DNA from: Torreya grandis
Taxonomy: Eukaryota > Streptophyta > Pinopsida > Cupressales > Taxaceae
DNA: 64,000 nucleotides
Assembly (NCBI GenBank): GCA_037957365.1
Contig: JARHVA010000021.1
Span: forward strand, 7,007,501-7,071,500
Reading direction: 5' to 3'
Shown here: positions 38,020 through 49,719 of the stretch, piece after piece
Position numbering within the stretch: position 1 is the stretch's first letter
Layout of the letters: every line of letters starts with the position of its first letter
Notes under the pieces: model-generated
The model's database searches: none
Seen by the model: only the letters and a program-made list of their open reading frames with translations
Told to the model about the DNA's origin: nothing
Program-made: the position numbers and the translations under genes

Positions 38020-39075
38020 CGCAACAAAAAACTCAAATTTTATGACCAAAAATAATATGAGGGGTTAATTTATGAGTTATTTAAGGAGGTTTGAAAAGAT
38101 ATCCATTCATCATAAAAAAATATATCAATGGTTTGATGAAGAAGAAGATGAAACCATTCAAAGAAAATTGGACCTAGATCCATCAAACGAGGAAGAGCAA
38201 GAGTAAGGAGATGAGGGAAAATATAAAATAAGATAACATCACCATTAATTTAACCTAAAAATGAACATCCCATAGTATGATTTTGGAGTTAATATGGAGG
38301 CCTATGCATGGTTGAGAAAGTTTAAACTAGAATTTAGGGTACAAAAGTTAAAGACTCAAAAGACAAGTTGATTGTGTCTATGGAACACTTGGATAGTTTT
38401 TCCCACACTTAGGGAGAGAGATGGGTTTTAAAAATCCAAAGGGTCAATTTTAGTATTTTTCCAAATATATGAATAATAAAGCTGATTGTAACTAAGATGA
38501 ACTTTATGATACATAGTTGATGAAATGTTTATATAAATATAAGTTTGTGGAGGCTTATATAGAAAAATTTAAAGCTTTGGAGTCTAAGGCCAAGATTTCT
38601 TTGAATATGGTGGAAGATACTTATTTCCTACTAGTGGGATAATATTAAAATTGATGTAATGATGTTTGAACTTGAGTCTTTTGAAAGGGAGATTATTATA
38701 GATAGAAGATTAGGAAAACACATTGGTGATGTATAAAATAAAATGGTTGGACCTATTGTCCATATATCTTTTACTTGTGATGAGAAGCCCAAGTGCCCTA
38801 TTCCTAATTCTACCCCTACATAAACCCATGTTGTAGGCGTTATTATCCATGGAACAAAGTTCATGTCCATAATCAAAAATAAAAATTATGATAGATGATG
38901 TTTGTTATTCTGAGCTAGGGATAGAGTGAGGAATCTCCTAAGAACCCCACCTTAGGGTGTGAACCCAAAGATCTATATCCTACTATATATAATTGTGGGA
39001 ACCATATCTATCACTTTCACAATGATAAGAATGGACTATTTGGACACATTCAAGTTCTTTCTCCATATAATTAAA
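38020..39075 (+). pseudogene. Chromovirus gag remnant
   Basis: Text near 38290-38350 (NMEAYAWLRKFKLEFRVQKLKTQ) and 38548-38620 (FVEAYIEKFKALESKAKISLNMVEDTY) follows the chromovirus capsid pattern. A possible zinc knuckle near 38985-39030 (YNCGNHIYHFHNDKNG) is poorly preserved. Stops and frame changes are frequent. Confidence 0.6.
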
Positions 39076-39336
39076 TCTTAAATTTTAGTGACGGTTGATC
39101 TTGAAAGTAAAATTAATATCCTATATAAGAAACAATCCCAAAGATTAGGCATCCATTTAAAAAATTATAAAAATTTCTCCATTTTGGTTCTAGGACATCA
39201 AGGTATTGAAGGTGTAGGAGCAGTCCATAATATGGATATGTTAGTGGAAGATTATATCCTTAAATATAAATTCTATGTGGTCAATATTGGGTGTGTGGAT
39301 GTTTTTTTATGCATTCAATGGTTATACTAACTTGAA
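39076..39336 (+). pseudogene. Chromovirus aspartic protease remnant
   Basis: An 80-residue open stretch contains VDLESKINILYKKQSQRLGI where the family has a DSGA(S/T)HNFI-type active site. The Asp remains but the Gly reads Glu. It ends FYVVNIGCVDVFLCIQWLY, matching 'F.VVD.G..DVVLGIQWL' of Ty3/gypsy proteases. Inactive. Confidence 0.75.
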
Positions 39337-39574
39337 ACATACTCCACCAATCATTAGGATATATTATTATCTATAAATTAAGGGGACCATAAGTATATTG
39401 TCAAGTTCTTTCACTCAAAGGAAATAAAAAATATTGATTTTAGTCATATGATTCATTTTTTAAAGAAGAGGCATTTTGGCTATATGGATCACATCTAATG
39501 TATAGATGTTGAATATTATACCACACACAAATAAATTGTAGGTATTCATAGTTATTATATAAATATAAGTTATT

Positions 39575-40930
39575 TTTTAGGGATCTACCAAAGAGGTTTC
39601 CACCAAATAGGTAACTGGAGGACATTATTGAGTTTGACCCTAAAAATGGGCCAATGGTGGTACACCCTTATAGATATGGGAATTTTAAAAGGTTAGAGAT
39701 AGATAAATTGATCTATAAACTCCTAGAGGATTGAATCATCATCCATATTAAGATCCCATATGCTACTCCAATGGTACTAGTTAGGAATAAGGATATGCCA
39801 TTAGACTATGTATTGATTACAGGGCCTTGAACAAAATCATAATAAATAAATAGATCTTAGATCAGGATACTATCATGTTTCATGGGTCAAATTAATTACA
39901 TGGGCCAAGGATTGAGGATTATATTGATGCGTTGCATGGGTCAAAGTAATTCTAAAAATAGATCTTAGATCAAGGTACTATCACACTCCACTTCCAATTT
40001 AAGACCAAGATAAGATGACCTCAAGACTACACCAGAGCCACTACAAATTTAGGGTCATGCCTTTTGGTCTAAAAAATTATCCAACCACCTTTAAAGGATT
40101 GATGAACATTGTATTCATAAAATTATTTCTTAAGTTGGTTCTTATGTTTTTGATGACATTGTAGTTTATAGTGATTCATTGGGATCCCATCTTGAGCATT
40201 TTGATTCTATGTTAGATATACTATCCAAGGATAAGTAATATGCAAAGGCATATAAGTGTGAATTCGTAAATGCATACCTAAAATTCATTGGTAACATTAT
40301 TTATATTAATGGGTTTTCCACTAACTCTACGGACATCAAGGCCATATATGATTGGAAAGTACCCAAGTCTCTTATATGTTTTCTTAGGTTTGGTAGGATT
40401 TTATAGAATATTTGTCAGGAACTTATCAATAATAACTCATTCATCCATTGAACTACTTAGGAATGACTCCTTCAAGTGGTCCACAAAAGCATACAAATAT
40501 TTTGAGGATCTAGAAAGAGCTCTAGTTTGTACTCTAGTTTTAGCAACCCTTAATTTCTTAATGTATTTTGTAATTAAATGTGATGCCTCCAATTCTAGAC
40601 TGGGTGTATTTTTCTATTAGGATGACCACTTGATTGAATTTATAAGTATTAAATTTAATGAACATGAGAAAATAAAGTCCACATATAAAAAGGAGATGAT
40701 TTCCATCCTACATGTAGTCACCAAATGGTGTCTTTTTCTATTGGAGAAAGTTTTTTGTTAAAATTTACCACCTCAGCCTTACACACTTGCTAACTCAAGG
40801 AGCATTAATAGAGAAGCAATAAAAATGTATTGATCACCTTCAATAATATGACTTTGAGATAAATTTATAAGAAAGGGAAGGATACTGTGTTTACAAATGC
40901 ATTTTCCCACTAGGAAAAATTGTCAGTACT
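39575..40930 (+). pseudogene. Chromovirus RT and RNase H remnant
   Basis: RT start near 39577 (DLPKRFPPNR, then IEFDPKNGPMVVHPYRYG) and ATPMVLVRNKD near 39755. HYKFRVMPFGLKNYPTTFKG near 40042. The catalytic motif FDDIVVYSD lies at 40149-40175 and keeps both Asp residues. The thumb and RNase H follow in another frame: FLGLVGFYRIFVRNLS, SFKWSTKAYKYFEDL, VIKCDASNSRLGVFFY (40573-40620), then FNEHEKIKSTYKKEMISILH and LFLLEKVF. A linker like 'ADALSR' (FTNAFSH, near 40890) ends it. Short duplicated text near 39840-39970 (CTTAGATCA(A/G)G, CATGGGTCAAA) suggests a local rearrangement. Confidence 0.85.
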
Positions 40931-41149
40931 TAAGGCCGTGTCAATCAACCAACTTATTTAGATGCCCAATCTTCTACAACACTACCTAAGTCGCTATGCC
41001 TCAAATAATATCATGTAAGAAATTGAATATAGGCTGGGGTAGGGAGAGTGGAGGGGTCAAAAAAATGGAGTGCTTGGTTATTTTTTAATGGCATTATTTT
41101 TTTAAAAGACACATTTGCTTAAGGAGTGACTCTCACTTTTATTTAGATT

Positions 41150-42290
41150 GCGTTAGAGAATGGCCATACACCTCCATGTACAAGTGATGTGGGGTTCCAA
41201 AAAACATATATAAACATCAAAGGATTTTTTTAAAAAGGGAATGAAGGTTAATATTATAAAATGTGTAGTTTAGTGTGACATCTACCAATGGAATAAGGGG
41301 AAGAGTGTTCCTTCGCTAGAATTTCTGCAACCAAATTTGGTCGCAAAACAAAAGTTTGAATTTGTATTAATGGAATTTATTATGGATCTTCCTATCTCTA
41401 AAGGTAAAACTAAAAAAATTGTGGTGTTATATAGATTGAAAAAGTATGCCCATTTCATCTTGACAATAAAGGTAGGGAAAACGGTCTTAAGGTTGTAAAA
41501 TTATATTTCCAACAAGTGTTTAAGCTACATACACTCCCTAAATAGATAATCTATGATCAGGATTAGACTTTTCAAAGTCATTTTTGGTAGGAGTTGTTTT
41601 GAATACAGGTGTTACATTTAACATGAGTGTTGTATACCATCCTTGAACAAATGGGAAAATAGAGGTGGTGAACAAGTGATTGGAAGGGTATCTAAGAATG
41701 AATGTAGTGGATAAGTAGAGGAAGTGGGTATAATAGTTACATTTGGCTGAGTATTGGTACAACACCACGTACCATACAACTTTAAAAAATGTCACCTTTT
41801 AGGGATTTGTATGGTTATGAGAAACCAACAACATTATATTGGTTAATTCAGAGGGGAAGGAAAAGGTCCCAACACCAAAGGACATTGTTGAAGAAATTCA
41901 AAACATTTTGTAACTATCGAGAGACAATTTGGTAGTGGGAGTCCATAGGATGAAGTAACAAGTGGAAAAACATAGGACAAAGAGGATTTTTGATTTCAGA
42001 GACAATTTTTGTAGGGTTACAACCATATAAATAAAATACATTGAAGGATGTAGGAAAGCATAAGTTACAACCAAAGTATTATGGGCCATACCTAGTAGGT
42101 GAGAATATGGGGGAAGTTACATACACATTGGACATACTGAATAAGGGGATGTCTCACGATGTGTTTCATGTGTCATATTTTAAGAAGAAAATAGGGGTGC
42201 GTGTGGTGTCTCAGTCAAAAATACTAATGAATGATGAAGAATGAAAGTTTGTTCTTAATCCAAAGCGCATAGTTGGGGAGCAATTTAAGA
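41150..42290 (+). pseudogene. Chromovirus integrase remnant with GPY/F region
   Basis: Zinc-finger part is degraded (GFQKTYINIKGFF near 41190; the His pair is not readable). The core begins QKFEFVLMEFIMDLPISKGKTK near 41352, where the first catalytic Asp reads Glu. A later frame keeps NGKIEVVNK.LEGYLR with the catalytic Glu, near 41650. The last stretch, 42041-42244, is open: HKLQPKYYGPYLVG, GEVTYTLDI and SHDVFHVSYFKKK, the GPY/F region of chromovirus integrases. No chromodomain could be recognised after it. Confidence 0.82.
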
Positions 42291-42728
42291 AGCTTTAGAA
42301 CATGACAGTGCACATGTTAAATGTGAATGGGAAGAGGATACCCATGGAGGATTCAATTTTAGAAATAGAGAAGTTTGTATCTAGGCTTCCCAAACTAAAA
42401 GGGCTCTATAAAATATCTATATTTTTGGAGCAATAAGAGAAGATAAGTTTAAACCAGAAAGAGGGAAAACAATCTTGACACAGTTGAAAATGGAGAAGAT
42501 GAAGACAAGCATGTTCGAAAACATGCCCAAATGAAAAGGAAGTCCTATAAGTTAAAAAGAGAGAGAAGAATAAGAAGTGCTCATTCTCATTCTTGTAATA
42601 TGTCAAGTCATTGTATGTGGTAGGTTGATGAAAGCTTTTATGTGGTAGGTATAGGTCTTGGGTTCCATTCTTCTAATGCAAAATTTTGTACTTTTGGAGT
42701 TTGACTAACTTTGAAGTCAAAATTATTC

Positions 42729-42741
42729 AAAGGGGAGAGCA
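42729..42741 (+). other. Polypurine tract of the chromovirus
   Basis: AAAGGGGAGAGCA lies immediately before TGTTTGTACC, the start of the 3' LTR. Confidence 0.75.
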
Positions 42742-43105
42742 TGTTTGTACCTAAACAAAACATATATTTATGTGTGTTTGTGGATGCTTTGTTAAAAATA
42801 TTTATATTATATTATATTTTGGTACCTTGAGTTAGTTAAGGGTTAGGATATGAGTTAACCACGAATAAATGGGTGATAGAAACAATCTTGTACTCTATGA
42901 TGGTCACATAAAACTAAAGACCTAAATCTTTAAAAGCTATTTTCCTTAAAATTATTTGGACAATGTTGATGGTATGCAATGTTTTATTATCTCAGATTAT
43001 GTTTACCTTCATAATGCATAATGACTATGATCAAAGGTGCATTTTTTGACAACTTGATTATATGAAGGATGATGTTACAACAATTCAACATCTTTCTATC
43101 TTAAA
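42742..43105 (+). repeat. 3' LTR of the chromovirus (end approximate)
   Basis: Begins TGTTTGTACC. Homology with the 5' LTR is clear over the first 150 or so bases and then fades, so the right end is taken from the 5' LTR length. Confidence 0.55.
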
Positions 43106-43889
43106 AGAATACAACGTTGAACACCAATAATATCTATACTACATATTCTCTTAATAATATTTTTAAATTTATCTATATTAATTATATCTCATATTGCACA
43201 ATGATGATTTTGTATTATACATTTTATTTAAGTAGAGCTTGTGACCAAAACTCATCATAAGGTTGGAGAAGGTTTTGTTTCAAGTAATTCCTTCAGGGTA
43301 TATATAATTTTAATAAATGTATTAGTTGTACCATAGTGTATGAGCATTTAGCCCTTATTCATATGTCTACTTCAAGAAAGTTTTGTTTCAAGTAATCCAT
43401 TCCTAACATATTTAAATATAATAGATAAAAAAATCTATATTTTTAGTAAGTGTATTAATTACACCATCATGTAGACCTGAGACACAATCGGTGGTTCAGA
43501 TATTATAGCTACAATTGACCTCATATGCGTTTCTAAAGATTTGAACATGGGTGGGGCTTGAAACAATCAAACCACTTAACAAACTCACCCACATCTCATT
43601 GGAGTTTATTTTATTCTTTTACTATGCAATAAATGATTATAATTTAAAGATATGAAATTAATATAAAGTTGAGACAAAGATTGTATGGAGATGATTTTAT
43701 TTTCAATGTCATTAGTTTATATCTAGAGAAATATTTAAGAGAATGAATGAGTCATTTTTGATAATATTAAATATTAAAATTGTATATGTCACTAAATATA
43801 AAATAAGGATGAATTTCAAAATAATTTTTTAAAAATTATATATTTATTTTTTACTATTTTCAATTTCAGATTAAGATAAATCCCACATT
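43106..43889. other. AT-rich stretch, no gene recognised
   Basis: Contains two similar 25-base stretches, AGAAGGTTTTGTTTCAAGTAA near 43268 and AGAAAGTTTTGTTTCAAGTAA near 43375. Nothing else was recognised. Confidence 0.4.
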
Positions 43890-46125
43890 TGACTAGTGTG
43901 GGTATCAACCGGGACACATCAGGGAGTCTGGGTCTCCCCTAGTTGGAAATAGCTTATCAGGGTTTTCAAAAATATCCCCAACAAAAGTGCCCACAAGCGA
44001 ACTAGGTTTCCTCTTGGCCGGAAACTGACTAGGAGTACAATGAGAATCCAGTCGAAAGAAGAAACCAATGATTTTGATTGGATCGGGAACCAACAGAGGA
44101 AGAGCAAATATTGCATTTGACTAGTGCGACAATGAGCTAATTTTGGCTGGACTAGAAACCATCTTGGTCTTTAATGAGGCCTAGGTCTCAAGATGCCCTC
44201 TGGGTCCCCAGGTGACCAACAATACGATTTTTATTGGATAGAGAACCAACATGGACACAAGAGGAGGTCCATATCTCCATTCTAGAGCCAACTGCAAAGA
44301 AAGAGCCCTTGTAAAGTCTCCAATAGGACCCAACAAAATAATAACAACCATCAATTTTAAATGGGTCGATAACCATCTTGGAATGAAGAAGCACTAGGCC
44401 TAGGTCTCTAAAGGATGCCACCAGGGTCCCCAGGGGATCGGTGAAATGATTTTTACTAGATCAAGAACTAGCCTGGACACAAAACGAGGTCTAGGTCTCC
44501 ACTCTAGAACCAAATGTAGAAAAAGAGACCTTGCAAAGTCCCCAATAAGACCCAACATTAGAATAACAACCATCTATTTTAAATGGGCTAAGAACCATCA
44601 TGGACAAAAAAAACATGAGGCCCAGGGCTCTAAAAGACCTTTTATGATCCCCCAACGACTTCATTTTAACTAGATCAAGAACCAACCTGGACATAGAATG
44701 AGGTTTAAGTCTCCAAAAAACACCTAGTTTTAAATGTACCATTATCCATTCTGGGCTTGAAAGAGAGTGAGGCCCAAAGCTTTAAAAAACCTTTATGATC
44801 CCTCGGGGGACCCAACTTTCCAGTAACAAACCATTTTGACTAGATCAGGGACTAGCCTGGGCACAACCAAAAGTCGAAGTTTCCAAAAATGACAACTAGA
44901 GTAAAAAACATTCTAGGTACACTATATGATCCAGCGCGAAAAAAGCACCGAAAAAAGTAAAGTAAGACCCAACAAGCCACGAGAGTTTAGAACAGGTCCT
45001 CAACACAAGGCAGGCTGGTATCAAGGGTATGATCCAGGCCCGCAAACCCCTCTCTAGAGAATAATTCTAAAAACGTACAGCAAGTTCCCCCCCCCCCAAA
45101 GGAGATCAATGCTATGGCAGCAACAAAAACTTGCACAAATCTTTTTCCATTTCCAAATTCCGGCAAACAAAGTTAGGAGTTAAACATAGTCCTTCCTTCC
45201 TCAAATAAGATTTGAAGCCAAGAAATTCCAAATCACTCAAGGACTTTCTATTTCTAACGCAACAACCCTTAAACAAACTTAAATTTCCTTACCACCCGAC
45301 CATAAATAAAATTTGTTATGCAAACAGGAGCCGAATCTACGTCAAACAGGGCACATGCACGACAGAAACTCTTACCCGCTACCCCAAACCTTCCGTTCAG
45401 ATTTCTGGCGCTCTTGGTCAAAACATAGCTTCCCAAGGCTGGTTATGGCCGTTGAAACTACCCCAGCTCTGCGAGTTCTTTAAGATGCCACCATCAAGAA
45501 CCCAACGATTATGAGCCCCAAGCACCCAATTCCTCTTCCAGCTGAAGATAAGCGAGATATGACCAGATCTGGTCCTCCATTGAAGAAACAGAGCACATCC
45601 CTTCCAGGGACAACACCACCAAGTGGAAACAACCATCCATATAACAGGTTTGGGGAAAGTTACAACCATGGCCATCATGGACAGGCCGTTATCCCGTGAA
45701 ATACTCAGGCCTGCTCTTGACAGAGTAACCGTCCCTTCAGCAAACATGCGCAAGCCTTCCCACGCCAACCCAACTGCTACTTGACCCATTCGGTAGATCC
45801 AAGAAGGCTGAGAAAGCAGCCAACGCCATTAAAATGGTAGGGGAAGAGCACGAGAGCATATGAGTCTTTGTTGCCTTGCATTGCTGGCAATAAACGACTT
45901 CCACACAACTTCAATCCGAGCCCAAGTTTCACCCTTCTCATCCGGATCTGGTTCCTCACTTCCCTGGCCTTTCTGGTGTTATTTTTTGATTTGGAGGATT
46001 TTTTATAGATTCATGGGAAGCAATGCCACTTCAAAAGTCAACTACTATACCAATAGTAAAAGAGACTCAAAGACGAAATCTCATGGGTAAAGCCCACCTT
46101 CCTTACCATTTAGTAACCACCACAA
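43890..46125 (-). other. GC-richer island of unknown nature
   Basis: Base composition is clearly higher in G and C than both flanks, with sharp edges near 43890 and 46125. The longest minus frames are 45418-45789 (123 codons, rich in Trp and Met) and 45777-45959 (60 codons). They overlap by 13 bases in different frames. I recognise no domain in either and cannot call them genes. The left half is a tandem repeat (44137-44910). A run of eleven C lies near 45087. It could be an unclassified transposon or a recent insertion; no LTRs, terminal inverted repeats or target duplication were found. Confidence 0.45.
44137..44910 (-). repeat. Tandem repeat, four units near 220 bp
   Basis: The words AACAACCATC(A/T)ATTTTAAATGGG at 44343 and 44565 are 222 bases apart. 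A second marker, TAGATCA(A/G)(A/G)(A/G)ACTAGCCTGG or close variants, occurs near 44238, 44457, 44672 and 44840; the last unit is shorter. The units encode similar minus-strand peptides (FKIDGCY..VGSYW), which is a result of the repetition and not proof of coding. Confidence 0.8.
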
Positions 46126-46571
46126 GGATTATTATTTTCTATTTTTACTAATTTTAACATGTAAAATATAAATCTCATACATACATTTAGTTTTCTCAAC
46201 CATAATATAATTTATCTATTGATTTTAATATTTATTTATACAAGGCCAATAATAAATAAAATAATTAACTTCAAATTTTTAAATTTAAAATTATAAAAAT
46301 GCTTGTATTAATGTTAATTTGTAATATTTTTTTAATTTTTAATTATAAATTATAATTATTTTAAACATAAATGATAAAAAAAAAATTAACATCATAAATT
46401 AGAGAACATAGGTTTTATTATATTATACAAGGTCACTAAAAAATTTAAATCATTTTCTTATTATATTAATATTTCACAAATTTTATCAAATTAAAGAACA
46501 TAAATTTTATTGAATAATTTATACCATTTTCTTATCATATTATAAAGTATGCTAGTATGTATAAAAATATT

Positions 46572-46573
<2 letters not shown>
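46126..46573. other. AT-rich stretch, nothing recognised
   Basis: Very AT-rich, with A and T runs and no open frame of note. Confidence 0.5.

Positions 46574-46611
<38 letters not shown>
46574..46611. repeat. (AT)n microsatellite
   Basis: About 38 bases of alternating A and T; it creates an Ile-Tyr repeat frame on the plus strand that is not a gene. Confidence 0.95.
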
Positions 46612-46614
<3 letters not shown>

Positions 46615-46644
46615 TTAATTTTAAAAATCCTGGTAAAATTTTTA

Positions 46645-46770
46645 ACATGACCGGCGGCACTGGCTGGACACGTTTAACACCATTACCACGGGGCAGGGGG
46701 AGACTAGAACATGAAACCAATAGAGCTGCAACGAAAATACTTAGTCAACCAGGATAGGGCCCCCGCCCAA
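46645..46770. other. Isolated GC-rich patch
   Basis: About 125 bases with words such as ACCGGCGGCACTGGCTGG and GGGGCAGGGGG in very AT-rich surroundings. No function was recognised. It may be the stump of a mobile element. Confidence 0.35.
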
Positions 46771-47001
46771 AATACTCAATACTTTTTAATTCATAAAACA
46801 ATTCAAATTTATAGAAATATTAATAATTGGGGATATAATTTATAAAAATGATGAAAATAATTAGAAATGTACAATTAATTTTTATTTCTTTTTTCCTACA
46901 GTAATCTCATAGTATGAGACACATTAAATTTATAAAAATGAGATAAAAGTTTATGGAAATTCACATCATGACAAAGATGAAAGAGAATAATATAAAATCA
47001 A

Positions 47002-47005
<4 letters not shown>

Positions 47006-47079
<74 letters not shown>

Positions 47080-47159
47080 CTTGAGTTAAAAGTCAAGCAT
47101 TGAAGGGTATCCATGGTTCCGTGGCACAATCCCAATTTCATCTCTTTTAGTGTGTCACG

Positions 47160-47246
<87 letters not shown>
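47006..47246. repeat. (AT)n tract, unit, (AT)n tract
   Basis: Two AT tracts (47006-47077 and 47160-47246) separated by the first copy of an 85-base unit. Together with the second copy at 47247-47331 they form a tandem duplication with period 169 bp. Confidence 0.95.
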
Positions 47247-47248
<2 letters not shown>

Positions 47249-47331
47249 CTTGAGTTAAAAGTCAAGCATTGAGGGGTATCCATGGTTCCGTGGCACAATC
47301 CCAATTTCATCTCTTTTAGTGTGTCACGTTA
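47078..47331. repeat. 169-bp tandem duplication
   Basis: ATCTTGAGTTAAAAGTCAAG... at 47078-47162 recurs at 47247-47331 with one visible mismatch (GAAGGG against GAGGGG). Each copy follows an AT tract. Near-identity shows a recent duplication or an assembly artefact at the AT tracts. Confidence 0.92.
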
Positions 47332-47806
47332 TATTAGCAGTAAGAAAATTGATTCTTGGTGGGTTCTTTGTGAGTCAAACAACTTTACCAATTGAACTAA
47401 CATTTGTGCTATACACTAAACAAAAATTAAAAGATGTAAGCTGTTTTTAATAGTGATGAAGAGAATGTTGATTTGTTGCACAAAACTAATATTAAAATTG
47501 AAACAAGGGAACATATTTTTTGTATTAGGAGAGATAATGTAGACATTTTTTCCACAACAGAAAGGTAGATAATATAAGTATATTATAAAAAATAAAATTT
47601 TAAACATATTTTGAGTATTCATAATGATGATGTTAATTTTTTTTCACACAATGTTAATAGATAATTTTATCAAAATCATAAAAATTGAAATAAGGAAAAT
47701 AAATTTTTGCAGTGACAATGATAATATTGATATATTTTTTATAAAATATAGTATACAATTAATCAAGTAGTATTAGAGATTTTGTGTTTTCAAAATATGT
47801 AAAATC

Positions 47807-47809
<3 letters not shown>

Positions 47810-47882
<73 letters not shown>

Positions 47883-47897
47883 ATTATTATTATTATT
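47810..47897. repeat. (ATT)n microsatellite
   Basis: About 29 ATT units with one interruption near 47881. Confidence 0.95.
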
Positions 47898-48660
47898 TCT
47901 GATTTTTTATCAAGAGAAAAGGAGCCGTCCTCTTTTTTTCAATAAAAAATGAAAGAAGATGATTTGAAATGTAGAAAAAAAGATAATACTATTATTTTAA
48001 AAACTTTAATATATAATAATGGAATAATAATTAAAATTTTTACTATCATAATAACAAAAATTTAAAAAATAATAATAAAATTAAACTCTTAAAACTAATA
48101 ATAATAGTTGTGCATGATTTTTAGATAATAAAGTGGGGTAAATAAATACTATAGCTAAGATTTTGTGTTAAGTGGGGTTGTTTGATCAATATTCTTCTTC
48201 CTTAAATTTGAATAAACTCTATATTTATTATTTAAAAGTATATATTTAAATTTTTTTATTTTTAAAATTATAAAGAAGAATAACAAAATAAATACAATAT
48301 CTTTAAAAATATATTGAGGTTCATATGAATTAAAAGGTTTCAGTTTTGTTGATTTTTATGGCTGCTATATGTATGGCCCTATCACTGTTTCTCTTTTGAT
48401 TAGATATATTTTTTGAACATACTGAAAGAAGCAAATCAGGTATAAAGACATTTTTTGACAAAAGAAATACTCATAATTCTTTGAGTCTACCTAAATGTAA
48501 CATCTAATTAAAAAATGTTTTCTATAAAACAAAATTAAAAAAAAAAAAAAATCTACAAGACTATCACTACTATAATATATTTTAAGTTTATAAATTTTTT
48601 TTGGATTATAGAAGTTCAAAATTACTTAAAATAATTGAGAATATCACTACATTTTAAAAA
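47898..48660. other. AT-rich stretch, no gene recognised
   Basis: Very AT-rich with A and T runs; no feature could be supported. Confidence 0.5.
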
Positions 48661-49372
48661 GTTAATAATAAATAAAAAATAGCTGTTGATTTTAAACAAA
48701 AATGGTAGTTGAATAATTAGTAAAATTTGAATCAGAACATAGTGCTGGGCTTTAAAACTTCTGGACTGATAATAACTTTTTTGACTTTCTATTTATAACC
48801 TTTTTAAAATCTCAGATAAAAATGACAGTAGAATAAAAAGTAAAATTTAAATCAAAATAGAAAGCTGATCTTTGAAACTTCTGAACTGATAATAATTTTT
48901 TTAATTATAAAAACTAAAAATTTACAATATTACTGATATCTTTTTATTGTAAATTATAAATTTATATAAAATATTAATAATTTTTCTCAACAACATATAG
49001 TTAATTAAAATTTGAAAAATCATTAAACTATTTACAACATATTGCATAGGACCCTACTCCAGAATCCCATGAAAGCTGTGCCTTATTATACTTTATAATA
49101 ATGTGCAGAATCCCATTAAAGCTGTGCATGCCATGATAATCAGCAGCACGTAAGATTATATTTTTAAAATACAAAACAAATAACTGAGACTATCACCACT
49201 TTAAATAAACTCAATAACAAATAAAGAATAGCAAAGTCAATAATAAATAGAGAATAGCAGTTGATTTTAGACAAGAATGGCAGTTGAGTAAAGAATAAAA
49301 TTTGAATCAGAGCAGAGAGCTGGGCATTAAAGCTTCTGGACTGATAACAATGTTTCTGGCCTTCAATTTGTA
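48661..49372 (+). repeat. Diverged repeats upstream of the MYB gene
   Basis: Three copies of an 80-130 base unit containing 'AAAATTTGAATCAGA', 'AGCTGGGC.TTAAA' and 'CTTCTGGACTGATAA' lie at 48661-48790, 48815-48905 and 49230-49372. The first two are exactly 120 bases apart. Between them, CAGAATCCCATGAAAGCTGTG (49060-49080) recurs as CAGAATCCCATTAAAGCTGTG (49106-49126). They may be promoter-region duplications; no factor site is established. Confidence 0.8.
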
Positions 49373-49455
49373 GCACTTGTGTTTATATAAACAATGACAA
49401 ATATTTTGGAGTTAAAATGAGTGATTGAGCTCGTTTAATATCATTTGCATGCCTT

Positions 49456-49461
49456 TATAAA
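49456..49461 (+). promoter_or_regulatory. Candidate TATA box of the MYB gene
   Basis: TATAAA in the context GCCTTTATAAAGG, about 260 bases before the ATG. TTTGCATGCC directly upstream contains an RY-like GCATGC word. It is a plausible core promoter, by position and sequence only. Confidence 0.45.
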
Positions 49462-49719
49462 GGTTTAACAGGGAAAATGAATTTGCAGCCACAATTCAAC
49501 TGAACTAATCTAGTCATCCATTAAAATGTATTGGAAAAAATTATAGTAAGTGCAAGTGGAGCTTCCACTGCTATATATTTGTGGATGTCATGTATTGTTT
49601 TTGAGCAATTAAAAGAGTCCGTCTTCTTTAGTGCCCTGCAAGAAAACATTGTAATTGTATTGCTTCGTTTCATAGACAGGTAGAGGGTACTGACAAATTT
49701 TTTCACTCGTTCAAAAAAA

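Larger units (their letters stand above)
37591..43105 (+). mobile_element. Chromovirus (Ty3/gypsy) retrotransposon, near full length
   Basis: Order: 5' LTR 37591-37953; primer site 37955-37966; gag; protease; RT; RNase H; integrase with GPY/F region; polypurine tract 42729-42741; 3' LTR from 42742. The two LTR starts are confirmed by a shared block (GGGTTAG.AT.TGAGTTAAC) that begins about 90 bases inside each. Total length near 5.5 kb is normal for a chromovirus. Every domain has stops and frameshifts. The right end is set from the 5' LTR length and is approximate. Confidence 0.8.

Noticed and set aside
42041..42244. 67-aa ORF as a small gene
   Set aside because: It is the open C-terminal GPY/F piece of the chromovirus integrase.
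44188..44742. Minus-strand ORFs with similar peptides as a repeat protein
   Set aside because: The similarity follows from the 222-bp tandem repeat, the period is not matched by a continuous frame, and stops interrupt it.
47354..47411. tRNA gene on the minus strand
   Set aside because: Only an A-box/D-arm-like stretch is present; no anticodon stem, B box or acceptor pairing could be found.
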